DNA from: Streptomyces ardesiacus
GTDB lineage: Bacteria > Actinomycetota > Actinomycetes > Streptomycetales > Streptomycetaceae
Length of the DNA stretch: 62,850 nt
Reading direction: 5' to 3'
Assembly (NCBI RefSeq): GCF_003112575.1
Contig: NZ_BEWC01000013.1
Location: 1 to 62,850 of the forward strand
The position numbers were made by a program, and so were the translations under genes. Below the pieces are notes generated by a model. The model saw only the letters and a program-made list of their open reading frames with translations, ran no database searches and had not been told where the DNA came from. Each line of letters begins with the position of its first letter. Within the stretch, counting starts at the first letter, position 1. This document shows positions 49,297 to 57,165 of the stretch, piece by piece.

Positions 49297-50013
49297 TCAG
49301 GCGGCGAGATCCCGCTCGCCCGCCGCCCCGGCGCCGCTCTCCTTGCGCGTGCCCGGAATCACGGCACCGCGTCCGGCGGCACCCGCCCGTCCTCGCGCGC
49401 TGACCAGCCACCCCGCCTTCGGCGAGCGCTCGACGGCCCGGGTGAGCGGCGTCAGCAGCGCCATGGCGACCGGCGACAGCAGCAGCGCCACCGCCGTACC
49501 GAGGGCGAACCCGCCCACGACGTCCGTCGGATAGTGCACGCCCATGTAGACGCGGATGAAGCCGCCGAAGAGCGCCAGCACGATGGCGGCGATCCCGAAC
49601 TTCCGGTTGGCGACGAACAGCGCGACGGCCAGGGCCATGCAGAGCGTGGCGTGGTCGCTCACGAAGGAGAAGTCGTCCTTCCCCTGCACCAGAACCTCCA
49701 GCCCCTCATGGGACTTGAAGGGCCGGGGCCGCTCGACGAATCCCCGTATCGGTACGTTGACGAGCACGGCGACTCCGGCCGCGAGCGGCGCCCACACCAG
49801 GGCGGCCACGTTCGACGCCGCGTCCTCGCCGCCCCGCCGCCGGACACCCCACCAGCACCACAGCACCAGCAGCACGATCGCGAACAGCAGTCCGTACTCA
49901 CCGACGAACTCCATGACCCGGTCGAACCAGTGCGGTGCATCCTTGGCCAGGCCGTTGATGTCGTAGAGCAGCTCGACGTCGGGGTTCGACCCGGATTCGG
50001 CGAGTCCAGCCAT
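49297..50013 (-). CDS. PAP2-family phosphatase, BcrC-like
   Basis: A 238-residue membrane phosphatase with about six spans and the three PAP2 motifs: VERPRPF, SFVSDHA and RVYMGVHYPTDVVGG. BcrC-type enzymes dephosphorylate undecaprenyl diphosphate outside the membrane, recycling the wall carrier and giving bacitracin resistance. It converges on the flavin oxidoreductase (3-base gap). A GTTCAC tandem repeat lies 180-200 bases upstream. Confidence 0.87.
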   Translation of the reverse strand: MAGLAESGSNPDVELLYDINGLAKDAPHWFDRVMEFVGEYGLLFAIVLLVLWCWWGVRRRGGEDAASNVAALVWAPLAAGVAVLVNVPIRGFVERPRPFKSHEGLEVLVQGKDDFSFVSDHATLCMALAVALFVANRKFGIAAIVLALFGGFIRVYMGVHYPTDVVGGFALGTAVALLLSPVAMALLTPLTRAVERSPKAGWLVSARGRAGAAGRGAVIPGTRKESGAGAAGERDLAA

Positions 50014-50192
50014 GGTGCTGCGGCCCCTTCGTCATGTCCTGAGGCGCACCGGTCGCACGCCTGTTCTGCCACCCCCGTGGTCAGCCACACGTCAACAGGA
50101 ACGCACGGTCCCCGTCGATACGTTCCACACTCCACTGAATGATCACGCAGACGTTATCGAAGAGAGACACGTCGCCGCAGCTCAGGGCAGGG

Positions 50193-50214
50193 GTTCACGC
50201 GGTGTTCACACCTT
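50193..50214. promoter_or_regulatory. possible PHO box between PAP2 and the wall hydrolase
   Basis: Two adjacent 11-base units, GTTCACGCGGT (50193-50203) and GTTCACACCTT (50204-50214), then a weaker CCCATTCACGC unit. The repeat length and GTTCAC core match PhoP sites, but on the strand opposite to the nearest starting gene, PAP2. Confidence 0.4.
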
Positions 50215-50219
50215 CCCAT

Positions 50220-51224
50220 TCACGCGGTGGTGGGCAGCGCTTTCGCGCCATCCTCGGTGACCCGGGTGGCCCCGAAATAGTCGGGGGTGTCGATCGGGTC
50301 GAACCGGATCACCGCACCCGTCCGGGGCGCGTCGATCATGTATCCGCCGCCCACGTAGATGCCCACGTGCCGGATGGCCCGCGAGTTGGTGAGGTCGTCC
50401 GAGAAGAACACCAGGTCCCCCGGGAGCAACTCCTCCCGCGCCGGGTGCGGCCCCGCGTTGTACTGGTCGTTGGCGACCCGCGGCAGCTCGATCCCCACAC
50501 TCTCGTAGGCGGCCTTGGTCAGCCCCGAGCAGTCGAACCGCCCGCCCTGCTCGGCCGTCCCGTTCCCGCCCCACAGATACGGCGTCCCGAGCTTCTTCTG
50601 CGCGTAGGCGATGGCCCCGGCGGCCTGCTCGGACGGATCGACCCGCCCGGTGGGAGCGGCGAAGCTCTTCTCCAGCGTGGTGATGATCCTGACGTAGTTC
50701 TGCGTCTCCTTGTACGGCGGCACACCCTGGTACTTGATCACCGCGTAGGCGCCCGCGTTGTAGGAGGCCAGCATGTTCTCGGTCGGATCGCCGGGCACGT
50801 CCTTCACGTACGAGGCCAGGGAGCAGTCGTACGACGCCGCCGAGGGAATCGCGTCCGCCGGATCCCAGACGTCGCGGTCCCCGTCCCCGTCCCCGTCGAT
50901 GCCGTGGGTGGCCCACGTCCCGGGGATGAACTGCGCTATCCCCTGCGCCGCCGCCGCGCTCTGCGCCCTCGGGTTGAACCCGCTCTCCTGGTACAACTGG
51001 GCGGCCAGCAGCGCCGGGTTGATGGCGGGACAGAGGTTCCCCCATTTCTGCACGAGCGGCTGGTACGCCGCGGGCACGGTCCCCTTGGCGAGCTTCTTGG
51101 CGCCGCCCGCGCCGGAAGCGCCGGCCAGGTTCCCGGCGACGAGGTAGACCCCCACGACGAGCAGCATCACGAAGCCCATCCCCAGGGCAACCGCCACACC
51201 GGCACCGACCCACAACTTGCGCAT
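50220..51224 (-). CDS. bifunctional lytic transglycosylase-NlpC/P60 peptidase
   Basis: A 334-residue membrane-anchored wall hydrolase. TM near residues 5-30, an SLT domain (about 50-200) with catalytic Glu in LYQESGFNP, and an NlpC/P60 domain (about 220-330) with Cys in FDCSGLT and His in RHVGIYV. It cuts glycan strands and peptide stems. The same domain pair occurs in wall-opening proteins of Gram-positive conjugation systems (Tn916-type), which fits its place beside the T4SS-like operon. An EF-hand-like DGDGDGD loop is present. ATG 51224 is used; ATG 51242 is possible. Confidence 0.9.
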   Translation of the reverse strand: MRKLWVGAGVAVALGMGFVMLLVVGVYLVAGNLAGASGAGGAKKLAKGTVPAAYQPLVQKWGNLCPAINPALLAAQLYQESGFNPRAQSAAAAQGIAQFIPGTWATHGIDGDGDGDRDVWDPADAIPSAASYDCSLASYVKDVPGDPTENMLASYNAGAYAVIKYQGVPPYKETQNYVRIITTLEKSFAAPTGRVDPSEQAAGAIAYAQKKLGTPYLWGGNGTAEQGGRFDCSGLTKAAYESVGIELPRVANDQYNAGPHPAREELLPGDLVFFSDDLTNSRAIRHVGIYVGGGYMIDAPRTGAVIRFDPIDTPDYFGATRVTEDGAKALPTTA

Positions 51225-51423
51225 GGTCCAACCATCCCCCATGGACGCGCGGTTCAGTGGCGTTTCCCGGCCATGTCGCAGCGTCCCGCCCGGCCCTGGA
51301 CCGTGCTCGTCCGGATTCCTCCGGATTCCCCTCGCCCACCGCCGGACCACGTGCCACGCGACCACCCGGACTGACACCATCGTCTCCGACCGGCCGTCAG
51401 GAAAGAGCGACAAGGGGGGCGTC

Positions 51424-52674
51424 GTGGAGCAGGGCACGCCAGGAATGCTCGTGGGCGGCCGGTACCGGCTCGAACGGGTCCTCGGCGCCGGTGGGTTCGG
51501 GCGCGTGTGGGCCGCCCGGGACGAGACCCTCCAGACCGAGGTCGCGGTCAAGGAGCTCCTGCTGGAGCCCCACCTGCCCGAGACCGAGCGTCTCGACCGC
51601 CTGCACCGCGCGGGACGCGAGGCCCGCAACGCCGCCAAGCTGCGCGATCACCCGCACATCGTCAGCGTCCACGACGTGGTCGTCGTCGACGGGACGCCGT
51701 GGATCGTCATGCAGCTCGTGTCCGGCGGCACCCTCCAGGACCGCCTGGCCGGACCGGGCCGGCTGTCCGTCACCGAGGCCACCCGGCTCGCCGGGGCCCT
51801 CCTGCGCGCCCTCGGCGCCGCCCACGAGCAGGGCATCATCCATCGCGACGTCAAACCGGCCAACGTGATGCTCACCGACGACCACCAGATCCTGCTCACC
51901 GACTTCGGCATCGCCGTCAACGGAACCGAGACCCGGCTGACCCGGACCGGCCTGGTCATCGGCTCCCTCCCCTACCTCTCCCCCGAACGGGCCCGGGGCA
52001 ATGAGGCGGGCCCCGCGAGCGACCTGTTCTCCTTGGGCACCACGCTGTACGAGGCCGTGGAGGGCACCTGCCCGTTCCACCGCGAGGACCCTCTCGGCTC
52101 CCTGCACGCGGTGGCGTACGAGGAGGCTCCCCCGATGCGGCGGGCGGGATCCCTCGAGCCCCTCATCGCGGCCCTCCTGGCCAAGAACCCGGCCGACCGC
52201 CCCTCCGTTCCCCGGGCGTTGGAGCTGCTCGAAACCCCGTCGCAGAAGAAGAAGCAGGAGAAGCCGACGGCGCGGGCGACGCCCACGCAGGCCGCGAGCA
52301 GCGGTTCCTCCCGGGCCACCCTGGAGATCGACAACCGGACGGGCGGCCGGCTCGACGTCGTCCTCGACGACGTGCACCGCCACACCCTCGCCCCGGAAGC
52401 GACGGGCACCTACCCGCTCGCCCCGGGTGTCCGCAAGGTCGCGGTGAAGAGCGACGGACACACGAGCGCCCCGTGCGTACTCCACCTCAAGGCCGGCACC
52501 ACCGAGCGCATCCCCGCCCGCAACCGGGGCAGGGACGTACTGCTCGGCAGCCAGCAGAGGCCCGTGGAAACCCCGCCCAAGGTGCCCACGGCGGCACGCG
52601 CGCTCCTCTGGGCCCTCGCCCTCGCCGCGGCGCTGACCATCCTGTACGCGGCGAACAACGCTTTCGCCGGTTGA
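51424..52674 (+). CDS. serine/threonine protein kinase with C-terminal membrane anchor
   Basis: A 416-residue Hanks-type kinase. P-loop GAGGFGRV, catalytic HRDVKPANV, DFG, and activation loop with SLPYLSPERA occupy about 10-275. A Lys-rich linker follows, then a beta-rich region (about 300-375, LEIDNRTGGRLDVVLDDV) resembling PEGA-type modules, and one terminal membrane span (about 392-412), so nearly the whole protein is cytoplasmic. GTG start with AAGGGGGG upstream. It is encoded between the wall hydrolase and the T4SS-like operon and may control it (inference). Confidence 0.9.
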   Translation: MEQGTPGMLVGGRYRLERVLGAGGFGRVWAARDETLQTEVAVKELLLEPHLPETERLDRLHRAGREARNAAKLRDHPHIVSVHDVVVVDGTPWIVMQLVSGGTLQDRLAGPGRLSVTEATRLAGALLRALGAAHEQGIIHRDVKPANVMLTDDHQILLTDFGIAVNGTETRLTRTGLVIGSLPYLSPERARGNEAGPASDLFSLGTTLYEAVEGTCPFHREDPLGSLHAVAYEEAPPMRRAGSLEPLIAALLAKNPADRPSVPRALELLETPSQKKKQEKPTARATPTQAASSGSSRATLEIDNRTGGRLDVVLDDVHRHTLAPEATGTYPLAPGVRKVAVKSDGHTSAPCVLHLKAGTTERIPARNRGRDVLLGSQQRPVETPPKVPTAARALLWALALAAALTILYAANNAFAG

Positions 52675-52994
52675 AGGAGGCCCCGCCGCGCAAGCAGCGC
52701 CCGCCCCCCTGACGCCCAATCAGGGCCTAACGACCGAACCGCGTCCCAGGTTTCGCTTACACATCGTTGCCAGCCCTGCCCCGCCGTGATACACAGAGTG
52801 ACGATACGACCACCAGGAGCCGTCTCGGCGCCGACCGACCAGCCGGCGCCGGGCGGTGGCAAGCTGTTCGCATAAAACCCGCCAAACAATGACGCCAAGG
52901 CGACATGCCAAGGCCTCATCGTCGGCGACAATGAGGCTTGACCTCTGCACGTCCGCAGAGGGCGCGGAACTACCCAACAGGGGCGGTGACTTAC
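52675..52994. other. 320-base intergenic region upstream of the T4SS-like operon
   Basis: No gene is visible. It holds a CGGCGCCG pair around 52827-52848 able to form a stem, an AT-richer patch near 52870-52892, and two inverted repeats: GCCTCAT (52913-52919) with ATGAGGC (52931-52937), and CCTCTGC (52942-52948) with GCAGAGG (52955-52961). These likely form promoter operators or leader hairpins of the cmd operon. Confidence 0.5.
52942..52961. promoter_or_regulatory. CCTCTGC-N6-GCAGAGG inverted repeat
   Basis: Perfect seven-base arms 33 bases before the first gene of the cmd operon, preceded by a second inverted repeat at 52913-52937. Either an operator or a leader hairpin. Confidence 0.4.
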
Positions 52995-53303
52995 ATGCTC
53001 TTTGCGGCCGACGAGGGAGACATCAACACCATCATCGGGGGGATCGCTCCGGACTGGGGCCCCTTCGGCAGCCTGGGCAACGAGGCCAAGGTGATGATCG
53101 AGGTGGTGATGGCCGTCGCCATCCTGCTCTGCCTCGGCATCGCCATCTGGGGCGCCGCCAAGCAGCGCATCGGTGCCACCGCACTCCGGGACACCTTCAG
53201 CGCGGAGCAGGGCAAGGGCCTGATCATCGCGGGGCTGACGGGCGTGTTCATCATCGGCTCACTCGGCACGCTCTTCACCATCGTGTACGGGATGGCCGTC
53301 TAG
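52995..53303 (+). CDS. cmdF: two-span pilin-like membrane protein (VirB2/TrbC position)
   Basis: A 102-residue protein with two membrane spans (about 34-53, VVMAVAILLCLGIAIWGAA, and 75-98) and a short loop, the size and layout of VirB2/TrbC pilins, though no pilin signal or processing site is clear. It is the first gene of the six-gene cmd cluster (SCO4131 by synteny; cmd genes affect differentiation and antibiotic production in S. coelicolor, from memory). ATG 52995 has GGTGA five bases upstream; a GTG at 52986 is possible. Confidence 0.75.
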   Translation: MLFAADEGDINTIIGGIAPDWGPFGSLGNEAKVMIEVVMAVAILLCLGIAIWGAAKQRIGATALRDTFSAEQGKGLIIAGLTGVFIIGSLGTLFTIVYGMAV

Positions 53304-53469
53304 CCCGACGCCTGTCCGTCCCTTCCCCTCCACCCCACCCGCCCGTCGTGCCAACCGGCTGAGGTTGCGTTTCCCTGATGTCGAGTCACCACACCGCGCC
53401 CGAGCGGGACCCAGCACGGCTACCGTCGTACGTACACGGCCGACCCGACGTCGAGGGGGCGTACGCGGC

Positions 53470-54270
53470 ATGAGTCTCGGAGACGATCACCAGTCGTCCG
53501 GCGATTACGACGGCCCCGGCCCGACCCGGCTCCGCCTCCCGGAGGAGGACACCGGCCCCCGACGGGGCGGCCGCTCCTCCTCTCGGAGCCTGGTCACCGT
53601 GGTCGGCGTCGTCGTCCTGCTCATCGCCGCGATCGCCTTCGCGAACCGTGGAGGGGACGGCTCCGCATCCGCGAAGGGCGACTCCGCCGACAGACCGAAG
53701 ACCTCGGCGACGGCACCCTCGGGCACGCGCCCGGTCCAGTCGGGCTTCGCCCACGACGAGCAGGGGGCGCAGAGCGCGGCGGCGAACTATGCGGTGGCGC
53801 TGGGTTCTGACGGGATGTTCGACACGGCCAGACGGCACGAGATCGTGCAATCCCTTGCCGACCCCGGCTGGGTCGACCGCCTCCAGTCCGGCTTCGACGC
53901 CGACTACTCGGAAGCCTTTCTGGAGAAGATCGGTCTCGACAAGAACGGCAAGGCGCCTGCGGGAGTCACCTTCGTCAATCGGACAGTGCCGATCGGCACC
54001 AAGGTGACGTCGTTCAAGGACAGCGCCGCCACCGTCGAGGTGTGGTGCAACGGACTGTTCGGACTCACCGGTGAGAAGACGACCAATCCGGTGACGAGCA
54101 GCTGGTTCACGGTGACGATGCGGCTGAGCTGGGCCGGCAACGACTGGAAGGTCACCGAGACCAGCCAGAAGAACGGGCCGACCCCTGTGCCGGGCGACAA
54201 CCCCGTCTCCGGTGCGGATGAGATGAGCAAGGCGGTCGAGGAGTTCGGAGGCTTCACCTATGCCCGGTAG
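53470..54270 (+). CDS. cmdE: single-span membrane protein of the cmd cluster (VirB8/TcpC position)
   Basis: A 266-residue protein: cytoplasmic acidic tail (1-38), one span (about 40-58, LVTVVGVVVLLIAAIAFAN), then an extracytoplasmic domain (about 80-260) whose predicted alpha/beta layout would suit an NTF2-like VirB8/TcpC fold. That equivalence is by topology and position, not sequence. The gene overlaps cmdD by 11 bases. SCO4130 by synteny. Confidence 0.72.
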   Translation: MSLGDDHQSSGDYDGPGPTRLRLPEEDTGPRRGGRSSSRSLVTVVGVVVLLIAAIAFANRGGDGSASAKGDSADRPKTSATAPSGTRPVQSGFAHDEQGAQSAAANYAVALGSDGMFDTARRHEIVQSLADPGWVDRLQSGFDADYSEAFLEKIGLDKNGKAPAGVTFVNRTVPIGTKVTSFKDSAATVEVWCNGLFGLTGEKTTNPVTSSWFTVTMRLSWAGNDWKVTETSQKNGPTPVPGDNPVSGADEMSKAVEEFGGFTYAR

Positions 54271-55597
54271 CCAGCACCGCGCGCTCAAACTCACCGCCTT
54301 GGTGACCGCTGCTCAGACAGCCGCCGTCCTGTTCTCCACACGCGCCTTCGCCGAGCCCAGTCCGACACCGTCGAAGGACGATCCCTGCTCTCTCATCGCG
54401 GGCCCGGCCAAGAAGTACTGCGAACGAGGCGAGGGCAGCCGCTCCGGAGGCGGTGGGTCCTCCCCCGATGCCGTCCCCTCCACCCTCGACCCCCTCTCCT
54501 CCCTCGCCAAGGGCTGTGCCGACGCCGCCGCCTGGACCGTCGACACGCTCAGCAAGGCCGTGAAGAACACCGCCGACGTCGACTTCACCAACGGCACCTT
54601 CCTCAAGCAGTACGGCATCGTCTTCGCCGCGTCGACGATCCTCACCCTCGTCCTGTGGCTGCTGGCGGTCGCCAAGCGTGCCGTGCGCGGCGTCCCCCTC
54701 ACCACCGCGCTCTCCGAGGCCGTCGGGTTCCTCTGGCTCACCGTGCTGGCCTCGGCGTTCACGCCGTTGATCCTGTACACGGTCGTCTCGGCCACCGACG
54801 CCGTCACCGACGTCCTGGCCAAGGGCACCGGCGACCAGACGGACACGTTCTTCGGCACGTTCAGCCAGGCGCTGAAGCAGGGCAACGACATCGGCGGCGG
54901 CCCGATCATGCTGATCATCGTGTCGTTCGTGTCGATCATCGCCGCGGGCGTCCTCTACCTGGAGCTGTACCTCCGCGCCGTCCTGCTCTACGTCGGCGCC
55001 CTGCTCGGCGTCGTCGTCTACGCCGGCCTGGTCGACAAGAACCTGTGGGGACACGTCCGCCGCTGGGCGGGCATCATGATCGCCGTGATCATGGTCAAGC
55101 CCGTCATCGTCATCGTCCTCGGCCTCGCCGGCGCGCTGACCACGAAGGACGGCCCCGACTCCGTCGCCGCTGTCGTCTCCGGCCTCGCCATCATCCTGCT
55201 CGCGATCTTCGCCTCGGCGATGATCTACCGCTTCGTCCCCGGCTTCGGCGACGAGATCGCCAACAGCCGCAACAACCGCATCATGCAGGGCGCCGAGGGC
55301 AAGGCCGCCGCCGTGATCAGCTCCCCCGCGAACCTCGTCGCCCAGGGCATCAGAACCCACAGCGCCCGCAGCAACGGCAACAGCGGCGGACAGACCTCGT
55401 CCTCCGCGGCGGCCCGCCCCTCGAACCCCGCCTCCGGCGGAGTCGCCGCGCACAGCACGCGCGCCTCGAACGGCGGCGGCGGACATGTCCCCTCCGCCGC
55501 ACCCGCACCGCGCTCCGGCAACCCGGTGAACACGCCGCACGCAAGCAACACCCGCAACACTCGTAACAGCCAGAGCACAGGAGGTGACGGGCGTTGA
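54260..55597 (+). CDS. cmdD: VirB6/TrbL-like multispan protein
   Basis: A 445-residue protein with a signal-like start (residues 8-31, cleavage near FAEPSP), six or more membrane spans (about 118-325) and a Ser/Asn/Gly-rich C-terminal tail of 100 residues. The layout matches TrbL/VirB6 channel components of T4SSs. Its stop overlaps the next start as TTGA. SCO4129 by synteny. Confidence 0.8.
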   Translation: MPGSQHRALKLTALVTAAQTAAVLFSTRAFAEPSPTPSKDDPCSLIAGPAKKYCERGEGSRSGGGGSSPDAVPSTLDPLSSLAKGCADAAAWTVDTLSKAVKNTADVDFTNGTFLKQYGIVFAASTILTLVLWLLAVAKRAVRGVPLTTALSEAVGFLWLTVLASAFTPLILYTVVSATDAVTDVLAKGTGDQTDTFFGTFSQALKQGNDIGGGPIMLIIVSFVSIIAAGVLYLELYLRAVLLYVGALLGVVVYAGLVDKNLWGHVRRWAGIMIAVIMVKPVIVIVLGLAGALTTKDGPDSVAAVVSGLAIILLAIFASAMIYRFVPGFGDEIANSRNNRIMQGAEGKAAAVISSPANLVAQGIRTHSARSNGNSGGQTSSSAAARPSNPASGGVAAHSTRASNGGGGHVPSAAPAPRSGNPVNTPHASNTRNTRNSQSTGGDGR

Positions 55598-57153
55598 CGA
55601 CCGAGTCCCACATGTCCCCCACGGTCACGCCCCGCCGTACGTATCTCATCGGCCGCGCCCGGCCGAACGCGATCGTCGGCCGCAACCGCGAGACCGGTGA
55701 GATCGCGCTGATCGTCGCGGGCGCGTTCCTCGGCATGATGTGCGGGCTCCTCGTCCCCGTCCTGTCCCTGCGCATCGTGCTGCTCGCCGGCTTCCCGATG
55801 CTCGCGCTGGCGGCCGTCTACGTGCCGTACAACCACCGCACGTTCTACCGGTGGTTCGAGATCAACCGCAGCTACAAGCGCACGCTCCGCAAGGGCACGA
55901 CCTACCGTTCCGGCGCCATCGAGGCCGGCACCCGGATCGACGGCCGGGAGGTCGAGGTCGGCCCGCCGCCCGGCATCGGCCGCATCTCCTGGCTGGCGGC
56001 GCCCTTCGGGCCCGACGAGATCGCCGTACTGCTGCACGCCGACCGCAAGACGGTGACGGCCGCCATCGAGATCGAGGGTCCCGGCGTCGGCCTGCGCGAC
56101 TCCGAGGACCAGGAAGCCCTCGTCGACCGCTTCGGCACCCTGCTCAAGCACGTGGCCAACGGCGACGGCTTCGTCACCCGCATCCAGATGCTCGCCCGCA
56201 CCCTCCCGGCCGACCCGGACGCGCACGCCAAGGACGTCGCCCAGCGCGGCGACGACACGTCACCGCCGTGGCTGCGGCACTCCTACGACCAGCTCCAGTC
56301 GATGGTGTCCACCAGCAGCGAGCAGCACCGCGCCTACCTCATCGCCTGCATGCACTACACCCGCGAACTGGCCGCCGAGGCGCACACCATGGCCCGCGCC
56401 GCCCGGCCGCACAGCGGGCGCAAGCTGGACCGGGACGCCGGGCTCGCGGTCGTGATGGCCCGCGAGCTGACCGACATCTGCTCGCGCCTCCAGGAGGCCG
56501 ACATCCGCGTACGCCAGCCGCTGGGACAGGGCCGGCTCGCCTCCCTCATCCACGCCATGTACGACCCGGACCACCCGATCGACCACATCCAGGCGATGAC
56601 CAAGCGCAACGCCTGGCCGGCCGAGCTGGACGCCATGGAGCCCACGTACCTCCAGGCCAAGACCCGCGAGTCCGCCACCCGCGCCCCCTGGTGCCACGCC
56701 ACCGCATGGATCAAGGAGTGGCCGATGACCCCGGTGGGCGTCAACTTCCTGGCGCCGCTGCTCGTCCACACCCCGGACGTGATCCGCACGGTCGCCGTCA
56801 CCATGGACCTCGAACCCACCGAGGTCGCCATCGAGCGCATGCTGACCGAGAAGACGAACGACGACGCCGAGGCCTCGCGCGCCGCCAAGATGAACCGGAC
56901 CGTGGACCCCCGCGACATCGCCGCCCACGGCCGCCTCGACCAGCGCGGCGAGGACCTCGCCAGCGGCGCGGCCGGCGTCAACCTCGTCGGCTACATCACC
57001 GTCTCCTCCCGCAACCCCGAGGCCCTGGCCCGCGACAAGCGGACGATCAGGGCGTCGGCCGGGAAGTCGTACCTGAAACTGGAGTGGTGCGACCGTGAGC
57101 ACCATCGCGCCTTCGTGAACACTCTTCCGTTCGCCACCGGCATCCGAAGGTAG
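55594..57153 (+). CDS. cmdC: SCO6880/PrgI-like protein, equivalent to VirB3 plus VirB4 N-terminus
   Basis: A 519-residue protein with two spans near the N-terminus (about 40-80, VirB3-like) and a long cytoplasmic domain resembling the N-terminal part of VirB4. TTG start at 55594 is supported by a near-perfect AGGAGGTGA six bases upstream and a TTGA overlap with cmdD. The ATPase domain expected at the C-terminus is absent and is encoded by the next gene. SCO4128 by synteny. Confidence 0.85.
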   Translation: MTTESHMSPTVTPRRTYLIGRARPNAIVGRNRETGEIALIVAGAFLGMMCGLLVPVLSLRIVLLAGFPMLALAAVYVPYNHRTFYRWFEINRSYKRTLRKGTTYRSGAIEAGTRIDGREVEVGPPPGIGRISWLAAPFGPDEIAVLLHADRKTVTAAIEIEGPGVGLRDSEDQEALVDRFGTLLKHVANGDGFVTRIQMLARTLPADPDAHAKDVAQRGDDTSPPWLRHSYDQLQSMVSTSSEQHRAYLIACMHYTRELAAEAHTMARAARPHSGRKLDRDAGLAVVMARELTDICSRLQEADIRVRQPLGQGRLASLIHAMYDPDHPIDHIQAMTKRNAWPAELDAMEPTYLQAKTRESATRAPWCHATAWIKEWPMTPVGVNFLAPLLVHTPDVIRTVAVTMDLEPTEVAIERMLTEKTNDDAEASRAAKMNRTVDPRDIAAHGRLDQRGEDLASGAAGVNLVGYITVSSRNPEALARDKRTIRASAGKSYLKLEWCDREHHRAFVNTLPFATGIRR

Positions 57154-57165
57154 GGGCTGAGCCTG

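Noticed and set aside
52720..52977. 85-codon minus-strand frame upstream of the cmd operon
   Set aside because: No ribosome binding site, no recognisable motif, and it crosses the inverted repeats that look regulatory.
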